The notes: generated by a model from the sequence alone, not told the origin. Positions 40,181 to 50,145 are shown, counted from the first letter of the stretch. The stretch: 64,000 nucleotides of DNA from Actinoalloteichus hymeniacidonis (GCF_014203365.1 NZ_JACHIS010000001.1:3968001-4032000), one strand, 5' to 3'. Made by a program: numbers and translations.

Positions 40181-40810
40181 TCAGTGACCTCGGGCGATCC
40201 ACTCCGGCAGAGCGGGCGCCTCGGCACCGATGGTGGTCCGATCGCCGTGCCCGGTGTGCACCTCGGTCTCCGGAGGCAGCGTCAGCAGCCGCTCCCGGAT
40301 GGACTCGATGATCGTCGGGAAATCGGAGAACGACCGCCCGGTGGCGCCGGGACCACCCGCGAACAGGGTGTCACCGGTGAGGACTGCGGCCAGGTCCGGG
40401 ATGTACAGGCACACCGATCCCCAGGTGTGTCCCGGGGTGGACAGCACTCGGACCTCGGTTCCGGCGACCCGGAGCACCTGCCCGTCGGACAGTTCGCCGT
40501 CCGGGGTGGCGTCGGGATGCGCCTGTGCCCAGAGCTCCTGGTCGGCCGGGTTCAGCAGCACCGGCGCGCCCACCTCGGCGGCCAGCGCGACCGCGCCGTT
40601 CACATGGTCGTTGTGACCATGGGTGCAGACCACCGCGACGACCTCGCGGCCCGCCACGGCGCGTTGCACCGCGGCCGGATCGTGCGAGGGGTCCACGACG
40701 ATCACCTCGGCATCGTCGCCGACCAGCCAGACGTTGTTGTCGACGTCGAAGTCCTGGCCGTCCAGGCTGAAGACGCCCGAGGTGACCACGTGCTCGATTC
40801 GGGCCGCCAT
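40181..40810 (-). CDS. metallo-beta-lactamase-fold hydrolase, probable S-formylmycothiol hydrolase
   Basis: A 209-residue MBL-fold hydrolase. The metal motif HxHxDH is THGHNDHVNG, with later ligands in STPGHTWGS, LTGDTLF and VHTGHGDRT; the set is of glyoxalase II type. It is joined by a one-base overlap (TGATG) to the mycothiol-dependent formaldehyde dehydrogenase gene, as Rv2260 is to Rv2259 in M. tuberculosis, so it most likely hydrolyses the S-formylmycothiol that enzyme makes, giving formate and free mycothiol. Substrate is inferred from context. Confidence 0.85.
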   Translation of the reverse strand: MAARIEHVVTSGVFSLDGQDFDVDNNVWLVGDDAEVIVVDPSHDPAAVQRAVAGREVVAVVCTHGHNDHVNGAVALAAEVGAPVLLNPADQELWAQAHPDATPDGELSDGQVLRVAGTEVRVLSTPGHTWGSVCLYIPDLAAVLTGDTLFAGGPGATGRSFSDFPTIIESIRERLLTLPPETEVHTGHGDRTTIGAEAPALPEWIARGH

Positions 40811-41895
40811 CAGAGCACCACGACCGAACGCAGCACATCGCCCTGGTGCATCCGGGCGAACGCGTCCTCGACGTCCTCGAGGCCGACCTTCTCGGTGACG
40901 AAGGCCTTGAGATCGAGCCTGCCCTGGAGGTACAGGTCGATGAGCATCGGGAAGTCACGGCTGGGCAGGCAGTCGCCGTACCAGGAGGACTTGACCGCTC
41001 CCCCGCGCGAGAACACGTCGAGCAACGGCAGTTCGAGTTTCATCTCCGGGGTCGGCACCCCGACCAGGACGACCTTGCCCGCCAGATCCCGGGCGTAGAA
41101 GGCCTGGTTGAAGGTCTGTGGGACGCCGACGGCATCGATCACCACGTCGGCGCCGTTGCCGTCGGTGAGTTCCCTGATCTTCTCCACGACGTCGTCCTGA
41201 TCGGCCCGCACCGTGTGGGTGGCACCGAGACCGACGGCCCAATCCAGCTTCTGCTGGTCGAGATCGACGGCGATGATCTTCGCGGCCCCCGCGAGTTGGG
41301 CACCCGCCACGGCGGCCGCACCCACCCCACCGCAGCCAATGACGGCCACCGAGTCGCCTCGGCCGACCTCGCCGGTGTTGATGGCCGCGCCCAGTCCCGC
41401 CATCACACCGCAGCCGAGGAGTCCGGCGACCGCGGCCTCGGCCCTGGGGTCGACCTTGGTGCACTGTCCCTGGTGGACCAGGGTCTTCTCCGCGAAGGCG
41501 CCGATGCCCAGCGCGGGCGAGAGCTCGGTGCCATCGGTGAGGGTCATCTTCTGCGTCGCGTTGTACGTCGAGAAGCAGTACCACGGCCTGCCCCGATTGC
41601 ACGCGCGACAACGGCCGCAGACCGCACGCCAGTTCAGCACCACGTAGTCGCCGACCGCGACGTCCTCGACGCCCGCCCCGATGGATTCCACGGTGCCTGC
41701 GGCCTCGTGGCCGAGCAGGAAGGGGAACTCGTCGTTGATCCCGCCCTGTCGGTAGTGCAGGTCGGTGTGGCACACCCCGCATGCGGCGATGGAGACCACC
41801 ACCTCACCGGGCCCCGGGTCGGGGATGACGATCGTCTCGACGGTGACGGGGGCATCTCGCGCGGTCGCCACGACCGCTCTGACCTGCTGCGGCAT
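40810..41895 (-). CDS. mscR: mycothiol-dependent formaldehyde dehydrogenase / nitrosothiol reductase
   Basis: A 361-residue zinc alcohol dehydrogenase of class III type that uses mycothiol: it oxidises S-hydroxymethyl-mycothiol with NAD+ and can reduce S-nitrosomycothiol. Catalytic zinc ligands Cys and His are in [13 protein letters not shown] and [12 protein letters not shown]; the structural-zinc Cys set is [15 protein letters not shown]; the NAD motif is [20 protein letters not shown]. The [16 protein letters not shown] region is characteristic of the mycothiol type. ATG 41895 has GGAGGAA eight bases upstream. Mycothiol use agrees with the ergothioneine genes in marking an actinomycete. 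Confidence 0.92.
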   Translation of the reverse strand: MPQQVRAVVATARDAPVTVETIVIPDPGPGEVVVSIAACGVCHTDLHYRQGGINDEFPFLLGHEAAGTVESIGAGVEDVAVGDYVVLNWRAVCGRCRACNRGRPWYCFSTYNATQKMTLTDGTELSPALGIGAFAEKTLVHQGQCTKVDPRAEAAVAGLLGCGVMAGLGAAINTGEVGRGDSVAVIGCGGVGAAAVAGAQLAGAAKIIAVDLDQQKLDWAVGLGATHTVRADQDDVVEKIRELTDGNGADVVIDAVGVPQTFNQAFYARDLAGKVVLVGVPTPEMKLELPLLDVFSRGGAVKSSWYGDCLPSRDFPMLIDLYLQGRLDLKAFVTEKVGLEDVEDAFARMHQGDVLRSVVVL

Positions 41896-42033
41896 CCGAT
41901 TTCCTCCGATTGGCCCGACGCTCCCACTACAGACTGTGCCGGGAGCGAAGGACCACGGTAGAGCAGGTCTGGACGACGCTCCACCCGCCCGGCGGGTGAT
42001 CGATACCCGAAAGAGCCGGTCGTCGATCGGAGG

Positions 42034-42070
42034 CGCCGGACGAACACCACGCCCCGGTGCTCGTCCGGCG
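42034..42070 (-). terminator. metE terminator
   Basis: CGCCGGACGA-A-CACC (42034-42048) pairs with GGTG-C-TCGTCCGGCG (42056-42070): 14 pairs with one mismatch and a 7-base loop, 46 bases after the metE stop on the minus strand. Confidence 0.7.
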
Positions 42071-42115
42071 AGTTCGGTCCGACCGATCTCGGACGGTGCC
42101 GACGGTGCTGGGCGA

Positions 42116-44419
42116 TCAGCCCTGGAGTGCCGCCCGACGGGAGCGGGCGGCCGCGACCATGGCGCGCAGGGCCGGTTCGACCTCGCGGTAGCCCCGGGTC
42201 TTGAGGCCGCAATCGGGGTTCACCCACAGCCGATCGGCGGGAACCGCTTCGAGGGCGGCCGCGACCAGTCCCGTCACCTCCGCCTCATCGGGTACCCGAG
42301 GCGAGTGGATGTCGTAGACGCCCGGACCGACACCCCGGCGGTAACCGATCTTCTGCAGGTCGGCCAACACCTCCATCCGCGACCGGGCGGCCTCGATGGT
42401 GGTCACATCGGCATCCAACGCGTCGATGGCGTCGATGACGTCGCCGAACTCCGAGTAACACAGGTGGGTGTGGATCTGGGTGCTGTCGGCGGCGCCGGAG
42501 GTCGCCAGCCGGAAGGAATCGACCGCCCAGTCCAGGTACGCGGCACGGTCGGCCTCCCGCAGCGGCAACAACTCCCGCAGCGCCGGTTCGTCGACCTGCA
42601 CGATGCGCAGTCCGGCCCGCTCGAGATCGTGGATCTCGTCGCGCAGGGCGAGCGCGACCTGCCGGGCGGTGTCGCCCAGCGGCTGATCGTCTCGGACGAA
42701 CGACCACGCCAGGATCGTGACCGGGCCGGTGAGCATCCCCTTGACCGGGCGCTCGGTCAGCGATTGTGCGTACGAGCTCCACTCCACGGTCATCGGCGTC
42801 GGCCTGCTGACATCGCCGTGGATGATCGGCGGCCGCACACAACGTGATCCGTAGGACTGGACCCAGCCGTGCTCGGTGGACAGGAAGCCGATCAGGTGCT
42901 CGGCGAAGTACTGGACCATGTCGTTGCGCTCGGGCTCACCGTGCACCAGCACGTCGAGTCCGATGTCCTCCTGCAACGCGATCACGTCCGAGATCTCCGC
43001 GCGCATCCGGTCCTGGTACTCGGATTCGTCGATCCGACCCGCCCGAAGATCCGCCCTCGCCCGGCGCACCGAGGTGGTCTGCGGGAAGGAGCCGATGGTC
43101 GTGGTGGCCAGCGCGGGCAGGCCCAACCGTTCGGCCTGGCTCGTCGCGCGCTCGGCGTAGTCGGCTCGCTTGCGGTGCTCGGGGCGGAGCGATTCGAGTC
43201 GGGCCCTGATCCGTTGGTCGCGAGCTGCGGCGTTGCGCGCGTTGCCGACGGCCCGACGTGCCTCGTGCAGGGCCTCGGCCACCGTCTCGGTCTCGCCTCG
43301 CAACGCCCGGTCCAGCAGTACGACCTCGTCGACCTTCTGGCTGGCGAACGCCAACCGGGAGCGCAGCGCGGGATCGAGGTCGGACTCGGCATCGAGGTCG
43401 TAGGGCACGTGCAGCAGCGGCGCCGAGGTGCCGACGACGACCTCGCCTGCCACACCCAGCAGCGTCGCGCAGTAGGCGAGGGCGGCGTCCACGTCGGTCC
43501 GCCAGATATTGCGTCCGTCGACGACGCCCGCCAGCACGGTCTTGTCCCGCAGGCCTCGGATGCTCGCGATTCCGTCGAGGTCGGCACGGCCCGCCACGAG
43601 ATCCAGTCCCACCGCCTCGATCGGAGCCTCGGCCAGCACCTCCAGGGCCGCGCCGAGTGCACCGTGATAGCAGGCCACCAGTGTGCTCGGCCGCTGCCGA
43701 GCCTCGCCGATCCTTCGGTAGGCGTGGGCCAGGGCCCGCAGCTCGGCAGGCGTGCGGTCGGCGGCGAAGGCCGGTTCGTCGAACTGGACCCAGTGCGCCC
43801 CGGTCTCGGCGAGCTCGGCGAGCAGTTCGAGATAGCAGTCGATCACCGCGTCGAGTTTCTCCAGCGGATCGAATCCGGCCGGGGCCTCGGCGGCGGGCTT
43901 GGACAGCAGGAGGAAGGTGACCGGCCCCAACAGCACCGGTCGAGTGGGCACACCCAACTCGGCGGACTCGACGAACTCCTCGACGGGTTTCCGGCTGGCG
44001 AGCCGGGGATCGGTGTCGGGCCCCAGCTCGGGCACCAGGTAGTGATAGTTGGTGTCGAACCACTTGGTCAGCTCCAGAGGCGCGAGCTGATCGGCGCCTC
44101 GGGCCGCAGCGAAGTAGGTGTCCAACGGTGTGCGATCGGAATCGCGGAAGCGCGCGGGCAGCATGTCCAGCAGGACCGCGGTGTCGAGTACCTGGTCGTA
44201 GTAGGAGAACGTGTTGGAGGGCACGGACCCCAGGCCCGCGTCGCGCAGGGCGGTCCAGGTGTCCGCGCGCAGCGAGACCGCGACGCTGTGCAGGGCGTCG
44301 GCGTCGATGCGTCCGGCCCAGTACGCCTCCAGCGCCCGTTTGAGTTCTCGATCCGGTCCGATTCGGGGGTAGCCCAGAACCGTGGCGCCCAGCGCCGGGA
44401 CGTCGGTGCGGTGGGTCAT
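42116..44419 (-). CDS. metE: cobalamin-independent methionine synthase
   Basis: A 767-residue MetE that methylates homocysteine with 5-methyltetrahydrofolate polyglutamate without B12. It has the N-terminal half ([33 protein letters not shown]) and the catalytic C-terminal half, with the zinc ligands in THLCYSEF (His, Cys), the Glu of [15 protein letters not shown] and NPDCGLKTR (Cys). ATG 44419 has GAGGAGAG upstream; upstream codons are leader. A cobalamin riboswitch lies in the leader and should switch the gene off when B12 is present, in favour of a MetH elsewhere. Confidence 0.97.
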   Translation of the reverse strand: MTHRTDVPALGATVLGYPRIGPDRELKRALEAYWAGRIDADALHSVAVSLRADTWTALRDAGLGSVPSNTFSYYDQVLDTAVLLDMLPARFRDSDRTPLDTYFAAARGADQLAPLELTKWFDTNYHYLVPELGPDTDPRLASRKPVEEFVESAELGVPTRPVLLGPVTFLLLSKPAAEAPAGFDPLEKLDAVIDCYLELLAELAETGAHWVQFDEPAFAADRTPAELRALAHAYRRIGEARQRPSTLVACYHGALGAALEVLAEAPIEAVGLDLVAGRADLDGIASIRGLRDKTVLAGVVDGRNIWRTDVDAALAYCATLLGVAGEVVVGTSAPLLHVPYDLDAESDLDPALRSRLAFASQKVDEVVLLDRALRGETETVAEALHEARRAVGNARNAAARDQRIRARLESLRPEHRKRADYAERATSQAERLGLPALATTTIGSFPQTTSVRRARADLRAGRIDESEYQDRMRAEISDVIALQEDIGLDVLVHGEPERNDMVQYFAEHLIGFLSTEHGWVQSYGSRCVRPPIIHGDVSRPTPMTVEWSSYAQSLTERPVKGMLTGPVTILAWSFVRDDQPLGDTARQVALALRDEIHDLERAGLRIVQVDEPALRELLPLREADRAAYLDWAVDSFRLATSGAADSTQIHTHLCYSEFGDVIDAIDALDADVTTIEAARSRMEVLADLQKIGYRRGVGPGVYDIHSPRVPDEAEVTGLVAAALEAVPADRLWVNPDCGLKTRGYREVEPALRAMVAAARSRRAALQG

Positions 44420-44579
44420 CGCTCTCTCTCCTCGCGAGGCGGCAACGAACCCCGAGGTCGGACACCCGGGCGGCCGGAGACGCGAGCGGACCGCAGCGTG
44501 ACGGCAGAGGTCACCGATCCCATCGCACCCGGTCCTCCCGCGAAGACCTCGGAGCGGCACGCGCCCAGCCGGGCACGCG

Positions 44580-44828
44580 CCGCCGATGGCAGGTCTTCGG
44601 ACTCGCGGGCATTCCGGCCGGGTCGGCCGGTGGACCTACTGTCCGTCGCTTCCCGGGGGCCGCAGACCCCCAGTGCTTCTGATCCGTCCTCGTGCGAGGA
44701 CGGTGACGGAGTTCGTTCCCGCTCACCGCTGCGGGGCAGTCCCGGAATCACACCGGGTTCCCTCTTGCCTCGTCGCCGCCCGCACCGCACCGATTCGAGC
44801 GCGCTGTCGGCCGACGACGAACCATCGG
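44580..44828 (-). ncRNA. cobalamin riboswitch controlling metE
   Basis: On the minus strand the leader carries the conserved B12 elements in order: GATGGTTCGTCGTCGG near the 5' end, GAGGCAAGAGGGAACCCGGT, GATTCCGGGACTGCCCCGC, then CGAGTCCGAAGACCTGCC at the 3' side (44587-44607). Variable stems between them are GC-rich. A possible -10 box TAGGAT (44842-44837) lies just before the 5' end. Adenosylcobalamin binding is expected to reduce MetE production. A second riboswitch of the same class lies in front of nrdA. Confidence 0.93.
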
Positions 44829-44903
44829 CGGCACCGATCCTAGTCGGCCATGGTGACCGTCGACTCAATATCTCGGCCGTCGGGATCGCCTACGCTCGGT
44901 GCC

Positions 44904-45455
44904 ATGCATCCCGTCTCCGAGCTTCCCGGCAAACCGACCTCGGCAGCGGCCACGACACTGAGTCAGATCATGACCGCGAGCGAGACCAACCTGTATGGCA
45001 CGGTCCATGGCGGCGTGATCATGAAGTTCGTCGACGACGTGGCCGCGGCATGCGCGGGGCGGCACTCGGGTGGCACCGCGTTGACGGTGTTCATGGACGA
45101 GATGCTGTTCCTCGTCCCGGTGCGCGTCGGCGATCTGGTGCACGCCAGCGCCCAGGTCAACTGGACCGGACGGACCTCGATGGAGGTCGGCGTCCGGGTG
45201 GTCGCGGAGCGTTGGAACGAGTCCGTGCCATCGACCCATGTGGCGACCGCCTACCTCGTCTTCGTGGCCGTCGACTCCGACGGCAAGCCCAGACCGGTGC
45301 CGGAGGTACTGCCGGAGTCGGCCATCGACCGCCGCAGGCAGGCGGAGGCCGAGATCCGCCGCGAACACCGATTGGCCCGGCGGGCCGCCATTCGACGCAG
45401 TCGTGAGGTCGAGGCCGAGCCGGAGCGGGCCACCGATGCCGCGTCCCGAGGCTGA
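44904..45455 (+). CDS. hotdog-fold acyl-CoA thioesterase
   Basis: A 183-residue acyl-CoA thioesterase of the YciA/BACH type. The motif NLYGTVHGGVIMKFVDDVAA with its catalytic Asp, and FMDEMLFLVPVRVGDLVHASAQVNW, THVATAYLVFVAVD, mark the hotdog domain; the C-terminal 40 residues are a charged Arg/Glu tail. It releases free fatty acids from CoA esters. ATG 44904 has no clear ribosome site, but TACGCT eight bases upstream could be a -10 box, so the transcript may be leaderless. It is divergent from metE and ends at a strong terminator. Confidence 0.88.
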   Translation: MHPVSELPGKPTSAAATTLSQIMTASETNLYGTVHGGVIMKFVDDVAAACAGRHSGGTALTVFMDEMLFLVPVRVGDLVHASAQVNWTGRTSMEVGVRVVAERWNESVPSTHVATAYLVFVAVDSDGKPRPVPEVLPESAIDRRRQAEAEIRREHRLARRAAIRRSREVEAEPERATDAASRG

Positions 45456-45472
45456 TCCGAGATCTCGGTGCG

Positions 45473-45512
45473 GGTCGGTTCGTCGTCACCCCTCATCGAC
45501 GACGAACCGACC
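45473..45512. terminator. strong bidirectional terminator
   Basis: Perfect 15-bp stem: GGTCGGTTCGTCGTC (45473-45487) with GACGACGAACCGACC (45498-45512), 10-base loop, 18 bases after the thioesterase stop. The following 218 bases to the convergent drrB stop hold no gene. Confidence 0.85.
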
Positions 45513-45730
45513 ATCCACCTGCAGTGCCGAGCCTGAATTCGCCGACCGGCGAATCCACCCCCTCGACCGGTTCGATGGGCCCGCCCGTTCCCATCGGACC
45601 GCTCGACTGGCAGGCACTCACGGGAGGCCGGTTTCCCGGCGGATGCCCGCACACACACCGGACACCGTTCTCCCCCCGATCGAACGAGTGATCTCCCCCT
45701 ATCGAGCGTCCTCGTCCGACGATTCGGTCA

Positions 45731-46522
45731 TCAGCGAGCAGTCCTGCGGACGAACAACGTCGTCGCGATACCGAAGGCCACCAATCCGATGCCGAGACAC
45801 CAGACGACGGCGAGCAGCGCGTTGTCTCCCACCGGCAGGCCCAGCGTCAGCGCGCGTACCGCCTCGATGACCGGGGTGGCAGGCTGGTTCTCCGCGATGA
45901 CCCGCAGGAACGAGGGCATCGAGTCGGTGGGCACGAAGCCGCTGCTGAGGTACGGCAGGAACAGGATGGCGAAGGAGAACTGGCTCGCGCCCTGCACCGT
46001 CTTGGCCAGCAGGCCGAAGATCATCGACAGCCAGCAGATCATCAGGATGTAGAGGGCGATCACGCCGACGGCGGCGATCCATCCCAGGACATCGGCCTGC
46101 GGCCGGAAACCGATGAGCAGAGCCACGCCGACGACCAGACCGGTCGAGACGAGGTTGGTCAACAGGCTCGAGACGACATGTCCGGTGAGTACCGAGGACC
46201 TCGTGATCGGCATGGTTCGGAAGCGGTCCACCACCCCGGTGACCAGGTCACCGGTGAGCCCGGTTCCCGTGGAGGATGCGGAGAACCCCGCCGCGAGGAT
46301 GATCACGCCGGGGACGACGTAGTCGACGTATTCCCGACCCACCTCGATCGCTCCGCCGAAGACGAAGACGAAGAGCAACATCATGATGATGGGCAGCAAC
46401 AGGGACACGATCAACTCGTCGGGCGTTCGCCGGACATGGCGAAGTTTGCGACCGATCATGATCAGTGAGTCGGAGATCGCCCAGCGCGGGCCGCTCGCGA
46501 CGGCCGGGTTCGAGGTACTCAT
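45731..46522 (-). CDS. ABC-2 type exporter permease (DrrB-like)
   Basis: A 263-residue membrane permease of the ABC-2/DrrB type with six predicted helices (LIVSLLLPIIMMLLFVFVFG, YVVPGVIILAAGFSASSTG, VSSLLTNLVSTGLVVGVALL, AAVGVIALYILMICWLSMIF, FAILFLPYLSSGFVP, LLAVVWCLGIGLVAFGIATT). The DRFRTMPITRSSVL loop is the family signature. ATG 46522 overlaps the ATPase stop by four bases. It probably exports a drug or self-made metabolite together with the ATPase; the substrate is unknown. Confidence 0.9.
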   Translation of the reverse strand: MSTSNPAVASGPRWAISDSLIMIGRKLRHVRRTPDELIVSLLLPIIMMLLFVFVFGGAIEVGREYVDYVVPGVIILAAGFSASSTGTGLTGDLVTGVVDRFRTMPITRSSVLTGHVVSSLLTNLVSTGLVVGVALLIGFRPQADVLGWIAAVGVIALYILMICWLSMIFGLLAKTVQGASQFSFAILFLPYLSSGFVPTDSMPSFLRVIAENQPATPVIEAVRALTLGLPVGDNALLAVVWCLGIGLVAFGIATTLFVRRTAR

Positions 46523-47490
46523 CGGGCCGATACCTCCTGGCGGGTGGCGGGATTCGTCGATGCGTCGGAGGTGAGGGCGAGGAACACGTCGTCGAGGCTC
46601 GGGGTGTCCAGTTCCAAGGTCGTCGCCGTGGCGCCCGCCTGCCTGGTCCGTTCCAGCAGGACACGGACGTGTTCCGCGGTGCCGTCGAAGGCGACCCGCA
46701 ATTGCAGTCTCGTCTCGTCGCGGTGCAGAACCTCGTGGCCGAGTCGCCGGGCCGCCCGGTCCAGGTCGGTCTCGTCGAGGAAGGCCAGCTCCACCGCCCC
46801 CGGCGACAAGCCACGCTTGAGTTCGGCCGCGGTGCCCTCGGCGACGATCGTGCCGTTGTTCAGCACGGCGATCCGGTCGGCGAGCTGGTCGGCCTCCTCC
46901 AGGTACTGCGTGGTGAGCAGGATCGTGGTCCCCGCCGCCACCAATTCGCGGATGACCGTCCACATGGTCTGACGGCTGCGCGGGTCCAGTCCGGTCGTCG
47001 GCTCGTCGAGGAAGATCACCGGAGGGTTGCTGATCAGGCTGATGGCGAGGTCGAGCCTGCGTCGCATGCCACCCGAGTAGCGTCCGACGATCCGATTCTG
47101 GGCGTCCTCGAGGTCGAACCTCGCCAGTAATTCGGCAGCGCGTGCTCGAGCTGCGGCCCGCCCGAATCTGTTGAGGCGCGCCATCATCACCAGATTCTCG
47201 CGACCGCTGAGCAATTCATCGACCGCCGCGTACTGGCCGGTCAGACTGATCACCCGACGTACGGACTTGGCCTGCCGGACCACGTCGTATCCGGCAACCG
47301 TCGCGGTCCCGTCATCTGGTCGCAGCAGCGTGGACAGGATGCGCACCATAGTCGTCTTACCTGCGCCGTTGGGTCCCAGTAACGCGAAGACGGTGCCCCG
47401 CTCGACGGCGATGTCCACCCCCGCCAACACTGGGTTGCGGCCGTAGGACTTGGTGAGTCCGACGGCCCGAACGATTGGCTCGGAACCCAT
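46519..47490 (-). CDS. ABC exporter ATP-binding protein (DrrA-like)
   Basis: A 323-residue ATPase of the daunorubicin-resistance DrrA type. Walker A is GPNGAGKTT, the signature is YSGGMRRRLDLAISL, Walker B is PPVIFLDEPTTGLD, and the Q-loop is SLTGQYAAVDELLSG; the C-terminal ~90 residues are the DrrA extension that contacts the permease. ATG 47490 has AAGGGGGA upstream. It forms an operon with the permease and is divergent from a TetR gene, which likely represses it through the operators at 47582-47616. Confidence 0.93.
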   Translation of the reverse strand: MGSEPIVRAVGLTKSYGRNPVLAGVDIAVERGTVFALLGPNGAGKTTMVRILSTLLRPDDGTATVAGYDVVRQAKSVRRVISLTGQYAAVDELLSGRENLVMMARLNRFGRAAARARAAELLARFDLEDAQNRIVGRYSGGMRRRLDLAISLISNPPVIFLDEPTTGLDPRSRQTMWTVIRELVAAGTTILLTTQYLEEADQLADRIAVLNNGTIVAEGTAAELKRGLSPGAVELAFLDETDLDRAARRLGHEVLHRDETRLQLRVAFDGTAEHVRVLLERTRQAGATATTLELDTPSLDDVFLALTSDASTNPATRQEVSAR

Positions 47491-47581
47491 TGATCCCCCT
47501 TCTCATCGGTCTTGTCGAAGCGACGCCGGATCCCCTGGTACACGCTGGCGCCGACCTAAGATATATGACATAAACAGGTTT

Positions 47582-47616
47582 GTGTATGCCATATGCGGGA
47601 AGTGTATCTCATACAC
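47582..47616. promoter_or_regulatory. paired GTGTAT palindromes between drrA and tetR
   Basis: GTGTAT-CTC-ATACAC at 47602-47616 is a perfect inverted repeat, and GTGTAT-GCC-ATATGC at 47582-47596 is a weaker copy starting exactly 20 bases earlier, two helical turns away. The region is far more AT-rich than its surroundings, holds likely promoters for both directions, and is the best candidate binding site for the divergent TetR protein. Confidence 0.65.
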
Positions 47617-47662
47617 AGATCTATGATGCGACTTCGGTGCGACAAGGCGGATGCGGGGGACG

Positions 47663-48451
47663 ATGGGCGACGACGGCAGGGCCGACGAGGTGCGACAGGA
47701 CACGGAGATCGAGCTTCCACCCGCGCTCGCACTGTTGTGGGGCAGAACGGACCGGCCACGCTCCGGGCCCCGCCCCGGCCTGAGCCTGGAGGCGATCATC
47801 GAGGCCGCGGTCGAGGTCGCCGACGCCGACGGACTCGAAGGCCTGTCCATGGCCAAGGTCGCCCAACGACTCGGCTTCACCACCATGTCGCTCTACCGCT
47901 ATGTCAGCGGCAAGGACGTCCTGCTGGTCCTGATGAGCGACCGTGCATCCAGGATGCCCGCCGAGGTCATCCCGGAGTCCGGAGATTGGCGCACGCGGTT
48001 GGAGACCTGGACCCGAGCCCAGCTCGACATGTATCAGAGCCGCCCGTGGCTGGTCGACATCAAGATCACCGGACCGCCGTTGCTGCCGAGCTCGATGGAC
48101 TGGATGGAACACGGGCTACGCGCCGTGGCCGACACCCCGTTGAACGCCCGATCCCGACTCGGTGTGATCGAGATACTCACCGGCTACGTGCGCAACCAGG
48201 CACGATTCTCCCGCGACCTCGGCCAGCGCGACCCGCAACAGCACAGCAGCACCGGGTACGGTCAGGCGCTCGCGCAGCTCGTCGATTCACGGACCCATTG
48301 GGCGCTGGTCGATCTCGTCGGCTCCGGGATACTCGACGGTGCCCCCGACGAGACTCTGCAGGAGGGTTACCTGGACGAGGATTTCGACTTCGGCCTGAAG
48401 ATCATCCTGGATGGCATCGCGGCCATGATCGCCGAGCACGGGTCCGACTGA
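47663..48451 (+). CDS. TetR-family repressor of the DrrAB-type exporter
   Basis: A 262-residue TetR regulator with a 30-residue N-terminal extension before the HTH (LEAIIEAAVEVADADGLEGLSMAKVAQRLG, then FTTMSLYRYVSGKDVLL). The large C-terminal domain has the TetR_C_11 look (DMYQSRPWLVDIKI, TGYVRNQARFSRDL) common in drug-responsive repressors. Start ATG 47663 follows GGGGGA; ATG 47651 is also possible. It is divergent from the exporter operon and convergent, with a 7-base gap, with an oxidase gene. The inducer is probably the exported compound. Confidence 0.87.
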   Translation: MGDDGRADEVRQDTEIELPPALALLWGRTDRPRSGPRPGLSLEAIIEAAVEVADADGLEGLSMAKVAQRLGFTTMSLYRYVSGKDVLLVLMSDRASRMPAEVIPESGDWRTRLETWTRAQLDMYQSRPWLVDIKITGPPLLPSSMDWMEHGLRAVADTPLNARSRLGVIEILTGYVRNQARFSRDLGQRDPQQHSSTGYGQALAQLVDSRTHWALVDLVGSGILDGAPDETLQEGYLDEDFDFGLKIILDGIAAMIAEHGSD

Positions 48452-48458
48452 GTCGACG

Positions 48459-50003
48459 TCACCGGACGCGGAAATTGGCCATCATCATCATGTCCTCGTG
48501 CTCCAGATTGTGGCAGTGGAACACGTACCGGCCTTGGAAACCGTCGAAGCGAACGATGATCTCCGCCTCCTCCCCGCCCGCCAGGTCGACGGTGTCCTTC
48601 CAGCCCGCGTCATACGGCCCGGGCGCCCGCCCATTGCGGGTCAACACCTGGAAGTGCGCCATGTGCAGGTGCACGGGGTGATGCACGTTGGTCCGCAGCC
48701 GCCAGATCTCCACCGCGCCGAGGGCCGGGTCGGCATCGATGCGCTCCGGGTCGAAGGGCAGACCGTTGATCGTCCACATCCGGACGCCGTCGACCCTGTC
48801 GTTGGCGAAGCGGAAATCACGCTCGACGGTCGCGTCCGCGCGGTCCAATGTCTCGAACTCGACGAGGCGTTCCGGGATCCGGGTGTCGTCCGGCTCCTCA
48901 CGAACGACGTGGAACCGCATGATCGGTCGGGTCGTCTCGACCCCGTAGGCGTTGACCAGGGTCACCTCGGTGCCCACCGGATAGGCGGCGAAGTCGATCA
49001 CGACGTCGAATCGCTCCGCCGAGGCGATCTCGATCTGGTCATGGGCGATCGGCGCCCCCAGCAACCCGACATCGCTGCCCACCTGCACGAAGGACGGACC
49101 CTCCGCCGGTCGCGGGTCGAGCTGCAGCCGGTATCTCCTGGCGTTGGCGGCGTTGAGGATCCGAAAGCGGTACCGAGTGTTGGAGACCTCGAGATACGGC
49201 CACGGAGCACCGTTGACCAGGTTGACGTCTCCCAGCACGCCGTCCATGAGGTCGACGGGGACGCCGGGGACGCCGCCCAAGGACGGATCGATCGAGGGGT
49301 AGGCGAACGAACCGTCCTCCGCGAAGGTGCGGTCGCAGATCATCAGGGGCACATCCCGTTCCCCTCTCGGCAACGGCAGGGCGTCCTCGATGTCGTCTCG
49401 GACCAGATGGAAACCGGCCAGTCCCCGATAGACCTGCGGACCGGTGAAGTCCATCCGGTGATCGTGGTACCAGAGCGTGCACGCCGGTTGGTCCAACGGA
49501 TAGACGTACTCCCGTTCGTCCTGGCTGGTCACCCCCAACGGATGCCCGGCGTGTGCCGGGTCCGGCTGCCAACCGCCGACGGGCAGGATGACGTCGATCG
49601 GGTACCCGTCGTGTTCCTCGGGAGTGACTCCGCCGTGCAGGTGCACCGCCACCGGGACCGGTAGCTCGTTGCGCTGGCGCACGACGGCCCGCCGCCCGCG
49701 ACGGGTCACCAGGGTCGGACCCGGGAAGATGCCGTTGTAGCCCCAGATCTCGGTGGTCAGTCCGGGCAGGATCTCCCGCTTCGCCGCGCGCTGGGTGATC
49801 TCGTAGTAGTCGGTGGACTCGTCGGTGCGAACCGGTTCGAGCACCGGCGGGATCGGCAGCGGCACCCCGAACGGTTCCGGCAACGGTGCCGCGCTCGGCA
49901 CCAGGATTCCGGTGCTGCCCTGATCAGCGCAGCCTGCGAGCAGGGGCAGGGCGACGACAGCACCACCGAGGATTCGAAGCACGACTCTGCGCGGCAACGA
50001 CAT
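48459..50003 (-). CDS. lipoprotein multicopper oxidase, CotA/bilirubin oxidase-like
   Basis: A 514-residue multicopper oxidase, close in size to CotA. All four copper motifs are present: AVHLHGG, LWYHDHRMD, HHPVHLHMAHF and FHCHNLEHEDMMMM. The N-terminus MSLPRRVVLRILGGAVVALP ends in the lipobox LLAGC, so the mature enzyme is likely anchored outside the membrane; PRRVVLR may also be a Tat motif. ATG 50003 has GGAGG seven bases upstream. It lies 142 bases downstream of a four-gene metal ABC operon on the same strand and could be read with it. It differs clearly from the two tandem oxidases at 9.7-13.7 kb. Confidence 0.9.
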   Translation of the reverse strand: MSLPRRVVLRILGGAVVALPLLAGCADQGSTGILVPSAAPLPEPFGVPLPIPPVLEPVRTDESTDYYEITQRAAKREILPGLTTEIWGYNGIFPGPTLVTRRGRRAVVRQRNELPVPVAVHLHGGVTPEEHDGYPIDVILPVGGWQPDPAHAGHPLGVTSQDEREYVYPLDQPACTLWYHDHRMDFTGPQVYRGLAGFHLVRDDIEDALPLPRGERDVPLMICDRTFAEDGSFAYPSIDPSLGGVPGVPVDLMDGVLGDVNLVNGAPWPYLEVSNTRYRFRILNAANARRYRLQLDPRPAEGPSFVQVGSDVGLLGAPIAHDQIEIASAERFDVVIDFAAYPVGTEVTLVNAYGVETTRPIMRFHVVREEPDDTRIPERLVEFETLDRADATVERDFRFANDRVDGVRMWTINGLPFDPERIDADPALGAVEIWRLRTNVHHPVHLHMAHFQVLTRNGRAPGPYDAGWKDTVDLAGGEEAEIIVRFDGFQGRYVFHCHNLEHEDMMMMANFRVR

Positions 50004-50145
50004 GCCTGGTCCTCCACAATCGGTCCCACCGGCCGCGTCCCCCGCACAGCCCAGGCGACATCATGCGCAGAGTGTTCACGTCAGCACGGTAAGGAGTCGA
50101 TGCCGGCGTGTCGGCCGTTCGCGAGATCGCCGGATTCGCTGGGCC

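Noticed and set aside
42869-45406. 845-codon open frame on the plus strand opposite metE and running through the riboswitch
   Set aside because: Antisense shadow of metE; it crosses a structured RNA and another real gene, with no recognisable protein content.
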